From Phycomyces blakesleeanus NRRL 1555(-) (taxonomy: Eukaryota > Mucoromycota > Mucoromycetes > Mucorales > Phycomycetaceae): a stretch of 64,000 bases of DNA. Shown one piece after another: positions 34,154-45,541 of this stretch; position 1 is the first letter of the stretch; the number at the start of each line of letters is the position of its first letter. The notes under the pieces are model-generated. The model saw nothing but the letters and a program-made list of their open reading frames with translations, was not told the DNA's origin and ran no database searches. The DNA lies in contig NW_017265134.1 of NCBI RefSeq assembly GCF_001638985.1, positions 4,268,906-4,332,905 of the forward strand, written 5' to 3'. Made by a program: the position numbers and the translations under genes.

Positions 34154-35257
34154 GATTGAAGATTTATATAATTTGTTTTTTAAGAAAAAAAAAATGTAGA
34201 TCACAAAAAAAAAATAAGAATTTTTCTTTTCCATGTTGTTATGCCCTTTTTTTTTGTATATATTTTTTCAAATCTCCGCCTTTCTCTCTCTCTCTCTCTT
34301 TTTCGGTCGCTCTCTTTTTTTGTTCATTTTAAATTAATGCACAAATTTATAAATTTTCATTTACATATAATATATATATAAAACAAAGGCTATCGAAATT
34401 TATTCTATGTAAAACACGATTAGTTTCATGTAGTTAAAATGATCCGTTAAAATAAGTTACTATTTTCTTTATATACTTGCTTATTCACAGTATAGTTGCG
34501 CAAATATTTAATGATATTCTAAATATCTGGAGCTTTATAATTTATGCCAGCTATCATAAAGAACTGTGCTTCAAATACAATCAATGGTCCCAAAATAATA
34601 AACATAAACTGAGATCTCATATGAAAAACTATAGAACTGGAAATATGATTTCAAAAATGAAAAAGACACTATTTATTCTCATAGCCAATTTTAGAGCTGA
34701 AACACTTTTACTACGAGTTTAATTCTAAACCATTTACAATTCATAAAAAACCAAATTCAAGCTATATTGGTTCTCTTTTTTTTTACTTGATTTAGTTGCC
34801 TTTGATTATACAGTGTGTGTAATTGATAGCTTTGTATAGCTGCTCCGGCTTAGAGCTTAATAGTTAAGGTTGCTAGGTCACGACATTGATTTGTTAACTC
34901 ATCATATTTGCTCATCCTATATGCTGTGATCATTAATTTTCTATAGTGAAAAGACATTTGTAGTCAAAATCTGAAACATTATTACTTTCGGTAGTTTTTT
35001 ACTTATCTTTACTAACCTGAGTTTGTCTTCTAATTTCTTGTATTTCATTAAAAAAATTGTATGTTATAAAAGCCAATTGAACAAGCTGTTAGTCAACCGT
35101 ATATTTACAAAATAACTCTTTTAATAAAGTATAAAAAAAAGCGACAGAAACAACTTGAACTGCCTATGAATATTTGGTATCAAATATATTCAAATATATG
35201 AACATGTTCCTTCTACAGCACTAACAACTGTTTTTTAATTTTAAGCTTTGTGTGTGA
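34154..35257. other. Intergenic; distal part duplicates F-box flank
   Basis: 34154-34340 is the promoter side of the WKF gene with CT runs (about 34278-34310). From about 34840 the sequence matches, inverted, 13671-14090 upstream of F-box gene 3. No gene seen. Confidence 0.45.
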
Positions 35258-35347
35258 ACAACTGATTGTGCCTTGTATTTATTTATGGTTACCCTCAAAA
35301 GCAAGAGTAAAACCAGATATGTAACTCACAATATCAGCTTACCGCGA
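35258..35347 (+). promoter_or_regulatory. Conserved upstream block of F-box gene 5
   Basis: GTGCCTTGTATTTATTTATG then GTTACC, and ATATCAGCTTACCGC nearer the gene, about 125-210 bases before the ATG. Confidence 0.5.
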
Positions 35348-35470
35348 TAATTGTCTTTTTCTATTCGTCGATTTTAATTGAAGACATATATATATATATA
35401 TATAATTCAATATATTCGTTTTTCACCTCTTCATCTCTTCACCTCTTTATCTCTTTATATAATTATTATT

Positions 35471-37365
35471 ATGAGATACTCAGATCTACCATTTGAAATC
35501 CTTGAGCACGTTTCTGATTATCTATCGACAAATGACAAACGCTCTTGTTCCCTGACATGCAAGGGGTGGAGATACCCATTTCAAAAGGCTCTGTGGAGAT
35601 ACATACGAGTCAAATCATACAGTGGCGTTCAAAAACTTATCCGCAGTATTAAAAAGTCTCAATATGTTTCCACAACTTACGGTCTCTCGGTTTATAGCCT
35701 ACGAATATATGGTTCTTACCTTGGAATAAAGACATCAGATATAGAATTTTCTGAATTATTCAAGCACCTGCCAAACTTGAGGTGTCTGCATCTAGAACTC
35801 ATAACCTATAAACGCATCTATACGGACATAACAAGCTCAGACAAAATATGGACGTCTCTTGAAACGCTGAAAATACAATGGGAATACAGTAGTTTTGAAC
35901 AAGAAAAGATAAACTTCTTTGAATGTATAAAAGCGTGTAGAATGCTCCAAGAATTAGAAATACGGAGGGGTTTAAGGAATGAACTCTTATATTTTAGTAT
36001 GAACGACTTTGACAACATGCCCAACAACCTGAAAAACCTATCGTCTATCTCGGTTTACATAAATCACAATCATGACTTTTTGCCTACACTGGACACAATC
36101 CCAAACACGGCACCGGTTTTTTCGGTGGCATCCCTAAATATAAATTGGGACGAAATCAGAAGCAGCAGAAATGAAAGTTGGAATATATGGAGCCCTTTGT
36201 GGCTGTACTATTTGGGCTACAAATATCCAAACTTACGCTCCTTAAGGCTGAATATTAAGCCCCCACGGATGAGGGTGTTAAACCGGGACAATAGCGAAAG
36301 AACCATATCTCTTTTACGATCCAATCAAAACGCATTTCGACACATGGAAACATTGGATCTCATACGCGACCAAGATTTAGAACTTTCCAAATGTATTTTA
36401 TTGGAATTGTTTATTCCATTAAGAGTCCCTCTTAGACATTTGACATTGGATCCAGGACCATTGGGAGACCTAAACTCTTCATACTCAATGGATGTTATTA
36501 AGGTTCTAGAATCCTTTTCCAGAACACTCCAGAGTTTTTCTGCTCGAGGCTTTCAACTTAATCTTCGGGACAAAGATCCGTCTTTCAAGCTATACTCTTA
36601 CTATCCTCTTTTGACGAACCTTTGCATCAATAACATCGATGTGTATCTTGATTTTGGTCAATTGTTGGACAGATGTGTGGCCCTCAAAGAATTGCAATTT
36701 TGTGCTGGAACATTGGTCATCAATCCAAATACGACAACCGAGACTTCAAAACAGCAGCAGCACGGATTGCAGATCTTGACATTACGAAAATGCTCCGTAG
36801 CTTAAGTGTTCAATTATCTCTCGTCCAGGTGTAAAGCTTGAAACATATGACTTTGTATACTTTGAACATCAAGGGATTTATTTATGAAAAAACCGGGTGC
36901 TTGCTGCTAAATATGCCGCATACTTTCTTAAAAACTCTGACTATCGGTCATATTCAATACGTTCCACCATACGAAAGAACAAATGTATACAATCAGAGTC
37001 GTCTAACGCTTCTGTCTCAATTAAACGACTTTCCGTCATCAGAAGACATAGGCGAAAGAAAAAGAAATGAAACTGATTCAGAGCACCATGTATTAACAAG
37101 CCACCGCATTGCTTGGATCTATACATATTACACATTTGGACCTTTTGAGAATGGCAGAGTAAAAACTACAAGACTTTCAAAGAGTGGAGCCGATATCGCA
37201 TTTAAATACTTTCAAAACTTTCCGCCCAAATGTTTCTTCCAAACTTTAGAACATAAAAGCCTCTATGATGAAGAATTCGACGATATGACGAGGGCATGCG
37301 AACTTCATAAAGGATATGGCCAATTCAAATTTGGCAAGATTGAATCTGTTCATGTTGTAAAGTAA
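35471..37365 (+). pseudogene. F-box/LRR gene 5, stop plus frameshift
   Basis: ATG at 35471 (RYSDLPFEILEHVSDYL), F-box at residues 1-45 (RSCSLTCKGWRYPFQ), LRR with YLGYKYPNLRSLRLN. At 36803-36805 a TAA arises by a 3-base deletion relative to intact F-box gene 6 (GCT TAA GTG against GCC TTT GAA GTA), and about 30 bases later one base is missing. The frame then resumes to 37365 with GYGQFKFGKIE. The product would be a 445-residue protein lacking the last quarter of the repeats and the conserved C-terminal motif. Nucleotide similarity to genes 3 and 6 is high even in the 5' flank. Confidence 0.8.
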
Positions 37366-37995
37366 TCAAGGCAAAGACCAATTCAAATGTGAAAATCAAT
37401 ATCTTTTAAAATAAAGTAAAATAAAGTAATACATATTGTAAGTTTCTATTATGATTGTAATAAGACAAGAAATAAACAGTGGATGAGCAAAGTGATAAGC
37501 CAAGGCACAGAAACTCAATAGCAAAATATCGAGCTTCTAGATTCCAGGCTATCAATGCTATATTAAATAGAGAGCTGCTCTGGCTTAGAACTTAATATTT
37601 AAATTTGCTAGGACATGACATGGATTCTTTAACTCATCTTACGTACTCATCCTATATAATATGACCATTAACCCTCTATTATGAAAAGACATCTGTAGTC
37701 AAATTCGGAAACCTTATTACTTTCGGTAGTTATACTCCTCTTTAATTCCCCTAGATCCTCTTCTAATATCTTGTCTTTCATTAAGCAAGTGGTATGTTAT
37801 AAAAGCCAAATTTGCAAGGTATTAATTTGCTGTATATTCATAATTTAATTATTTTGTAAAAGTAAAAAAAATATAAAATATATTGGAACAACTTGAACTG
37901 ACTGTAATTATTTGATATCAAGTATCTTCTTATATAAACAGGCTCCTTTTACAGTATTAACAATTTTCTCTACATTTTAAGTTGTTTGTGTGTAC
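37366..37995. other. Intergenic between F-box genes 5 and 6
   Basis: No gene. Begins with AAAATAAAGTAAAATAAAGT (also found after gene 6 at 40130) and contains the duplicated flank seen elsewhere in the family. Confidence 0.45.
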
Positions 37996-38080
37996 AGCTG
38001 ATTGCGCCTTGTATCTATTTACGATCACCACCAAAAGCTCAAGTACAACCAGGTTTGTAACTCACCATATCAGCCAATAT
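37996..38080 (+). promoter_or_regulatory. Conserved upstream block of F-box gene 6
   Basis: CTGATTGCGCCTTGTATCTA and, nearer the gene, TGTAACTCACCATATCAGCC. Same spacing to the ATG as in the paralogs. Confidence 0.5.
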
Positions 38081-38182
38081 TTGTCTTCTTCTATCTGGCG
38101 GTTTTAATTTAGACATATATATATACAATTCAATATATTTGTTTTTCACTTCACCTCTTTATCTTTTTATATAATTATCGTT

Positions 38183-40075
38183 ATGAAAATATCAGAGCTA
38201 CCATTCGAGATTCTTGCGCAAATCGCTGATAGGCTGTCTACAGATGACAAACGCTCTTGTGCACTGGCATGCAAGGGATTAAGACACACATTTCAAAGGG
38301 CTCTCTGGAGATATATACGAGTCCATTCATACCGTGGCGTCCAGAAACTTATCGACAATATCAAAAGGCATCAAACTGTTTCCACACCTTACAGTCTCTG
38401 GGTTTATAGCCTACGGATATATAGCTCTTACTCTATAGCAGAAACATCAGATATAGAGTTTTCGGAATTATTCAAGTACCTGCCAAACCTGAGGTGTCTG
38501 GATCTAGGACCCATAAGCTATGAACGCATCTATACGGACATAACAAGCTCGGACAAAATATGGACGTCTCTGGAAACCTTGAAGATACAATGGGAAGGAA
38601 ATAGTTACATACATCAAAGGATAAACTTCTTTGAATTTATAAATGGGTGTAGCAAGCTCCGGAAATTAGAAATACGCAAGGGCTCCATGAATCAACTTCT
38701 CGAGTTTAGTATGAAGGACTTTGACAACATGCACCGTCACTTGAAAACCCTGTCATCTATCACGGTTCACGTAAATCCCACTTCTGACTTTTGGACTACA
38801 TTGGACACAATCCCAAGCACGGCACCGGCTTTCTCGGTGACATCTCTGAATATCAATTGGAAACAACAAAGAGACAGAAATGGAAGTTGGAATAGCTGGA
38901 ACCCTTTGTGGCTGTACTATTTTGGCTACAAATATCCAAACTTGCGTTCCTTAAGGTTAAATTCTAGGACCATGTGGCCAAGCACATTAATAATGGACAA
39001 GAGGGAAACAATGATATCTCTTTTTCGATCCAATCCAAACGCATTTCAACACCTGGAAACATTCGATTTCAAACACGACATATATTTCAAGCTTTCCAGA
39101 TTCATTTTATGGGAGGTGTTTCGTGAATTAAGAGTCCCTCTTCGGCATTTGACATTGGATCCAACACAATTGGGAGAACTAGACGCTTCATACTCAATGG
39201 ATGTTAACAAAGTTCTAGAATCGTTTTCCAAAACACTCCAGAGTTTTTCTGTTCAAGGCTTTGAATGTATTTCTGGGGTCCCAAATCCGATTTTTGGACT
39301 ATACTCTTACCACCCGCTTTTGACGAACCTTTGTATCAGCAGCATCGATGTAACTCTTGATATAGTCAATTTATTGGACAAATGTGTGGCCCTCAAACAG
39401 CTGAAATTTTGTGCTGGAACATTGGTCATCGATCCAAATACGACAACCGAGACTTCAAAACAGCAGCAACACGGATTGCAGATCTTGACATTACGAAAAT
39501 GCTCCGTAGCCTTTGAAGTATTCAATTACGTCTCGTCCAGGTGTAGATGTTTGAAACAAATGACCTTGTATACTTTGCACATCAAGGGATCTATTTGTAA
39601 AATAACCGGGTGCTTACTACTCGATATGCCGCATACTTTCTTGAAAACTCTTAATGTCGGTCAGCTTCGATACGGTCCATCATATGAAGAAACGAATGTA
39701 TACGACCATAGTCGTCTGACGCTTCTGTCTCAATTAAACGACGTTTCATTAACAGACGAAAAAACCAAAAGGGATACAAATGAGATTGATCCAGAGCACC
39801 CTGCATTAACAAGTCAGCGTATTGATTGGCTCTATACATATAACGCATCTCCACATTATAAGTATAAGAGAGTAAAAACTACAAAACTTTCAAAGAGTGG
39901 AGCCAATATCGCATTCGAATACTATCAAAGATTTCAGTCCGAAAAAGTACTACAAAATTTAAAACATCAATGCTTGTGCAATAGAGAAATCGACTATATG
40001 GAGAGGGAATACGAGCTTAACAAAGGATATGGTCAATTGAAATTTGGAAAGGTTGAATCTTCCCGTGTTATATGA
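38183..40075 (+). CDS. F-box/LRR protein 6 (intact, 630 aa)
   Basis: Intact, intronless member of the family and closest to genes 3 and 5. F-box at residues 1-45 (SELPFEILAQIADRL, RSCALACKGLRHTFQ; the Trp usual at the centre is Leu here). LRR solenoid from about 70 to 560, with FGYKYPNLRSLRLN, LLDKCVALKQLKF and KQMTLYTLHIKG repeats; C-terminal tail YGQLKFGKVE. The ATG at 38183 is the paralog-consistent start. Predicted SCF substrate receptor; substrate unknown. Confidence 0.87.
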   Translation: MKISELPFEILAQIADRLSTDDKRSCALACKGLRHTFQRALWRYIRVHSYRGVQKLIDNIKRHQTVSTPYSLWVYSLRIYSSYSIAETSDIEFSELFKYLPNLRCLDLGPISYERIYTDITSSDKIWTSLETLKIQWEGNSYIHQRINFFEFINGCSKLRKLEIRKGSMNQLLEFSMKDFDNMHRHLKTLSSITVHVNPTSDFWTTLDTIPSTAPAFSVTSLNINWKQQRDRNGSWNSWNPLWLYYFGYKYPNLRSLRLNSRTMWPSTLIMDKRETMISLFRSNPNAFQHLETFDFKHDIYFKLSRFILWEVFRELRVPLRHLTLDPTQLGELDASYSMDVNKVLESFSKTLQSFSVQGFECISGVPNPIFGLYSYHPLLTNLCISSIDVTLDIVNLLDKCVALKQLKFCAGTLVIDPNTTTETSKQQQHGLQILTLRKCSVAFEVFNYVSSRCRCLKQMTLYTLHIKGSICKITGCLLLDMPHTFLKTLNVGQLRYGPSYEETNVYDHSRLTLLSQLNDVSLTDEKTKRDTNEIDPEHPALTSQRIDWLYTYNASPHYKYKRVKTTKLSKSGANIAFEYYQRFQSEKVLQNLKHQCLCNREIDYMEREYELNKGYGQLKFGKVESSRVI

Positions 40076-40159
40076 GCATCAAACTAAGACTTAATTTATA
40101 GAATAGGCTAAAAAATAGGCTCTTTTTAAAAGAAAATAAAGTAAAATAAAGTAATATAT

Positions 40160-41839
40160 CACTACAGGAAAAAACTCGGGATTTTCGAATTAGTGACTTT
40201 CTTTTTGGTCTATAATAATTAAAAATTCACCAAAAATTCAAAATGAAATAAGAAAGTCTCTGTTTTTTGAAGAAGTTGATAAAAAGCAAATTGACCACCG
40301 AAAATTAAATCTCCTGATAGACAAAAGTGCATTTTAACTACAGACTTTACATTTTTAGTAAGTGTTTATTGCAATTGATGGCTATTACAAGTCAGAAGTA
40401 AAGAGAAAGAAAATATCAAACTTTTATTACTTGAATAAAATATGTGAAGACAATTCAAAGACACGCTAAAAAATTAGAATAGGGAAGTGTATGTCATCAT
40501 TGTAAAATTACTATATTGATATTTCATATCAAAGAGTAACCAATACATTTGTACAAAATATATGACGCTAATGACGACTTAGAAAATTTTTCTTTCTTGT
40601 TCTTTCTTTTGTTCATAACAAACCCTGACGCCGGATTTTTATTATTATCATGAATAATTAAGAAGATTCAGTAATTTATCTGCTTCAAGGTATGCGATAA
40701 ACACTTCGGGATATACAAGAAATGCTTATTATTTTGCAGAAGGGCCAAAAAGCACTCTAAAAGTAACAGGCATTCTACGACTGGAGATTTCTGAACTACC
40801 TAATGACATAAATGAATACACACTTGAGAAGCCCACCCCAGACTATGATGTAAGAAATAATAAAGCAAAGAAAAACATATAAGCTAATGTAAAGCAATAT
40901 AGTTCTTTGATGTCCTAATCTCGAGATTAATGCTTGTATTAAAACTATAACTTTGAAACACGACTTTAAAATGATGAGTCATGTTCTTGGTTTAACTCAA
41001 CAAGAAAAACAAAACAACTATTAACACGTTCACGTCTTATATGTAATGAAATGGCCGTCTATCTTTCTGTACAATCTTTAGAAATAAATCCAAATACGAT
41101 GTCTATCTCAAGAAAACAAGGGCATAATGTGCGCCAAACATGTGTGTCTACTTAAACAAAGTTGCGTCGGCTTTACCACATGTCACAAAAACCGGATATT
41201 TGTTGCAAAAGTCTTTCAGTCATAGAAAAACCGCGTGAAGGAAAGAACTCGTAAGTTCATGTCAGGTAGGTATAATAAATTGTATACTTAATATGAAAAC
41301 ATGAAATTATTCAAATGATATTTAGCCAATACAATTAATGAATAAAGAATTGTCCTTTTTATAACAATTAATAAAAGTATTTTTAAATAAAAATCCTCTA
41401 TGAAATGAAACTTTTTTACCCAATTAAAATTGTGAACAAATCAGAATATATATAAATGAGGGCCATTTGAGAGAATGTTTCTGTTGAAATGACCAATACC
41501 ATTGAAGCATATACAATAATAGAATGTATTTTATCCAATTAAAATAATTATAAGAACCAAAATAATATTTTATTACCAATTTAAGAACTTCTTTTTTCAT
41601 TCTTACCAATAGAAATATTTTTATATTTTTTTCCTACCAATGAAAATAAGGTTATAGCAGATGGATAAATATAGCGGGATATGAATAAAACCTAACATCA
41701 ATAAGTCAACGGCGATTAAAATATATTACTTAAAAGGGAACTAGAGATTCCACTGCGATTCGCGAGAATCGCCAGCTCAATCCCAAGCTGAATCTCCAGC
41801 TGAATCCCCAGCGGAATCCCCACTTTTTTTCCCGTAGTG
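40160..41839. mobile_element. CACTA-like (EnSpm/CMC) non-autonomous element
   Basis: Starts CACTACAGGAAAAAACTCG on the plus strand and ends with GTAGTG, whose reverse complement reads CACTACGGGAAAAAAAGTG, as expected for CACTA termini. Just inside the right end are about five imperfect 12-base subterminal repeats of the type GGGGATTCAGCT. No transposase was found. The flanks do not show a matching 3-bp duplication (TAT on the left, CTA on the right). The right end cuts F-box pseudogene 7 mid-codon, and the rest of that gene is not on the other side. So this is an element at a rearrangement breakpoint, or two elements joined. Confidence 0.6.
40688..40844 (+). other. Possible captured exon inside the CACTA-like element
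   Basis: An open stretch with TTTTGCAG before AAGGGCC and GTAAGA after GACTATGAT looks like an exon. The 56-codon frame (YAINTSGYTRNAYYFAEGP, LEISELPNDINEYTLEKP) has protein-like composition unlike the surrounding AT-rich filler. No family recognised. Confidence 0.25.
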
Positions 41840-42983
41840 CTAGATCAATGGAAAAACCACAAGACTTGATGTGAAGATCTTTCAAGAACGGAGAGTACGA
41901 CGATAGTTCAAGTTCTGGGCATTGTTTAATATAAAAAAATAGTTTTCCTTCAACCGAAAGTGTTTCGAGTGTTTCCGAAAAGGACTGCAAGAAGCTTTTG
42001 ACATTTGCTGCATAGTGCTGAGCTGTACTGTGGCTTGATGTTGCAATGTACTTTAAATTTTTGATAGGCGCTTTTAATGGATATATGAATTGCCAGAAAA
42101 CAAGATGAGTTCTCATTGATATTTCTTCAGTAATCAGCTCAAGTGTTTCCAAATGCTGGAGTCTATTTGGATTCAAGGGATATGTATATGTTACGTCTTG
42201 TGTCAGGACTGCTGGCCACCAGTTATGATATCCAATTGAGATATCTAGTCTCAGAAACTGCAAGTTTGGGTATTTGTAATTAAAGTAGTACAGCCACAAG
42301 GCAAAGAAGTTTTTAAATTTTATATCAAGGGTTGTCACGCTAATTGCCGGTAGAGTACGTGGAATCCTCTCCAGTGTAGATGGAAGTTCATTCGCAGCAC
42401 CCAAGTACGCCTTGAAGTAGGACATTTGTGGTAATATTTGGTGCAGGGTGTCAAAGGTCTATAAATCAATTGTAATAGCCGTGCGAAAATTATCCATAGC
42501 TATTTCTAATTTCTGGAGCATGTGGCATGATCTTATGAGTCCAACGAGGGAATCTGCAGTCAGTATTTGCTGATAGCTGGTATGATGAAGGACTATGCTT
42601 TTTAGGGATATCCATGACTTGTTTATTCTTATCATTTCTCAATTGATAATGTTAAGATTTTTATGTCCAAGATCGATATGCACCAAGTTTGGAAGACATT
42701 GAAATAAATCATACTGTTGCTCTACAGGTATTATATAATATCTACCTATTTGTATACTGTGTACCATAGAGCCGTGTGGTATGGATGTATTATTGTAGGG
42801 TTTAATCATGTTGTATATGTGCTCGAGTGTATCGGTGGAATCGATCTGTATATCTCTCCAAAGATAATATTGAAATATGTATCTCCATGTCTTGCAAGTA
42901 ATAGGACCAGCAAGTATGTCTTTTGTCAATAGATGCTCCGCAATTTGTGATAGAATTTCGGATGGTAGTTCTGAGGCTGTCAT
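41840..42983 (-). pseudogene. F-box/LRR pseudogene 7, truncated (inverted copy A)
   Basis: A more distant member of the F-box/LRR family. ATG at 42983 (TASELPSEILSQIAEHLL), F-box with TCKTWRYIFQYYLWRD, LRR with FNYKYPNLQFLRLD. It is broken by TGA at 42639-42641 and a TAG near 42460, then runs open until the CACTA-like end at 41839 truncates it after GFSIDL. The fused reading into the element (WGFRWGFSWRFSLGLSW) is only the subterminal repeats translated. Both stops are also in copy B (55450-57336), so the gene was dead before the inverted duplication. Confidence 0.8.
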
Positions 42984-43563
42984 AGTTATAATGATAATTG
43001 TAGAACAACGAAAGACGAAAGGCTATATATAATATGTATTGAAAAATATATTAATGCTATTTATATGAAAAATGAACAAAATCAAGAAGAGCTATTTCGA
43101 ATAACTGATACCTTGGGTTTAAATATCGATATAATTAAAACACTCGAGTAACCCAAGGCATACGAGGCTCAGCCAGGTATTTATATATAGATCCTGAAAT
43201 ATAAACAACAAGAGAAAAAAACTTGCGTTTACAAATATTAAGGCGGTATATTATGGAGTATATGAGGTTGAGTCATAGCTTGTTTGACTTTTGTAACACA
43301 TTGTCGCTTTTTTAAGGGAGGACAAAGAAAGGGAAGAAAAGAAGGCTAAATTGATTTATTTGAAAGGAGTTACAGCCTGTCAAGATTTACTTTTGTTTTC
43401 TGGGTGTAACAATTGACAAGTTGTATAATTGAAGGCCATTAACGACACAGAACACATTAATAAAGTAAAGGTTGTGATACCTGCTGATTAAGCATTAACT
43501 CCAGAGCATAGAATATAGACAAGGTTATTCACTAAATAAATAGTGTTTCCCTGGTCATATAAC
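41840..43563. repeat. Left arm (A) of inverted duplication
   Basis: Matches in reverse complement 50152-56595 once the DIRS element and the 539-bp transposon are removed from the right arm, giving about 1.7 kb in each. The match runs from the CACTA-like end through F-box pseudogene 7 and its 5' flank to the word ATATAAC at about 43563. Identity is high, with scattered substitutions. Confidence 0.85.
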
Positions 43564-43860
43564 TAAATACAAAATAAGGTCAATAGGACACTAGGTTTTA
43601 TTCTAATGAACTGCAAAAGTTGTAAGTATGCTTCCTTTAGTGTTTCTTTCTATGATTAATTACGCACTTCTTATATATGTTTGGCTCATATATAATATGA
43701 GCTGACATATTGTATTGTGTCAACTAAATACATTCTGCTTTGTCTCATCTCAGTTGAATTGTGCAGTTTTTAAATGCCTTTTTTAAAGTATCGATATTTC
43801 GATCCTTTGTGTTTCGAATATTCTATAAAATTACAAGAATTGCTTTATCTAAAGCCCCAA
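43564..43860. other. Intergenic
   Basis: AT-rich, nothing recognised. Confidence 0.4.
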
Positions 43861-44001
43861 GAGAATCTGCAGTAGTCCATTTTAATTCTGTCTTAACTTT
43901 AATAGAGGTCTAAAATAAAACGAATTTTGAGGGTTTCCATTTTGACTCAAGTATTAAATTTAATTTAAAATGGGAATTAAAACTGACTGCTGGAGAGTTT
44001 C
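43861..44001. mobile_element. Degenerate MITE related to 6445-6715
   Basis: Ends GAGAATCTGCAGTAGTCC and, reverse complemented, GAAACTCTCCAGCAGTC are imperfect inverted repeats. Both resemble the right terminus of the MITE at 6445-6715 (GAGAATCTCCAACAGTCC) and share its following TTTTAAYTC. No clear target duplication remains. Confidence 0.5.
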
Positions 44002-44229
44002 CCTGGTTTTCTAGAGAGTTTCATGTATATTACATTATACTCTTTTTTTAAAAAAATAATAATAATACGGGAATTAAGATGAACGCAAGGTTCAATAGCT
44101 GACATTTTTATTAAGAATAGTTATTGCATCATTAAACCTTGTCAGACATAGTTTTAACAAGGATTTAACAAAAATCTTGACCATTTTGCTCTCACTATTT
44201 GTCAAAAAGACCTGCAAAACTTTCATTTT

Positions 44230-44870
44230 CTTCATTTTTGTACTTTATAGCATCTTTTTATGCAATATATTGGATATAAAGCCCCGAAGCCCCCCCCCCC
44301 CCTTTTTTTTTTAGCATATATTATACAAGACAGTGTAGTATCGGATACTGTCTTTTTGGGATGGGAATATGGTGCAATGTCTCAAAATTTATCTTTTGGT
44401 ACTAGAGGTCTAGGTCTTTGGATAAACAGCTGGTATATACACTTTGGTTTCCGGGCCCTTCAAGAAACAATAAATTCTGAAAACCAGCGTCCCAGAAACA
44501 ACCTCACTCTATAACGGATCACTTAAAATACTTGTATTCGATAAAAAGTGTGGCTCTCCTGATTGCTCTTTACAGTTTTAATAGTATGGGTTTATGGGCG
44601 AGTCAAAATGATTATCGTGGACTATGAATTTAGACTCATCTGATCAACATAACCCAAACTCAAACAAAGTCTCGTATAACGTCAATATGACTGGGTTTAT
44701 TCCCATATCCCAAATATTTGGTCTTTGACTTTTTCTGTATCTGCTTTTTTTTTCCAATGTCTGATGGTGTTGGTTATTGTCATCCAAGAGAGGCTCATGT
44801 GGAATGAAATCCCTGTAGGGATGGTGCTGCTTTTATGAAATCAACTATATGACTAAACTCACACTCTATA
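44230..44870 (-). pseudogene. Decayed Tc1/mariner transposase
   Basis: Minus-strand translation from 44514 gives CFWDAGFQNLLFLEGPG, then CLSKDLDL-stop-YQKI. This parallels CFWAGDLGLLLFPKESVD and CLSKDFNLWYKQL of the clearer Tc1 copy at 57630-58095. Around 44850-44700 a piece resembling the HTH region (MTITNTIRHWKK) is visible. Several stops and shifts; no intact catalytic triad. Confidence 0.5.
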
Positions 44871-45510
44871 AAACCCAGTGTGAGAGATGTACTCTATTGT
44901 TTTCTTTTTGCTTCTCGATGACATGAAGGATTGAATTGTAAGAGATTGTTCTGCAAAGAAAAACGCAAATAAGCAAATAAGGTCTGCTAAAGATAAAAGG
45001 TTTTTTCCTGTTTTATTAGCTATAGTTATTATTTTGATAAAACACGATGATATATATTTCTGTGTGTGTGTGTGTGTGTGGAATATGGGCATGTTGGCAG
45101 TTGATAGAAAAAAAGCCTATTTTGAACACAAAATACTCATCTTCCAATAAAATGTCCTTATATTTGAGCTTTTTTCTTAAGACAGAGAAAAGGCACCCTT
45201 TTCTCTTTTCCTAATACTTTTCCCCTCTATATTTCTTTACTCTTTTAATTGCTTGTAATATTTTGAGAAAATTTGTACCATCAAGTTTGTAGTGAAGCAA
45301 CTAAGGATAAGGTCTTTACCACAGAAATTACTGTTATCTAGTCATACAGCAAATGTTGTAATATAAAAAAAAATGAAGTGTTGCGATGTTAATGAAAACA
45401 GAGAGAGAGAAAGGGTTTCTTTTCTACTCAAGAAGTGAATACAAATATATATATTTCTTGGGATTTTGTAAGAGTCAGATCAGTTAGTCGGCTGCTGGTA
45501 ATCTCCACAT

Positions 45511-45541
<31 letters not shown>

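Noticed and set aside
41730..41839. C-terminal extension of F-box pseudogene 7 (repeated WGFRWGF-like peptide)
   Set aside because: It is translation of CACTA-like subterminal repeats.
44260..44514. Plus-strand 84-codon open frame
   Set aside because: It is opposite a recognisable decayed Tc1 transposase on the minus strand.
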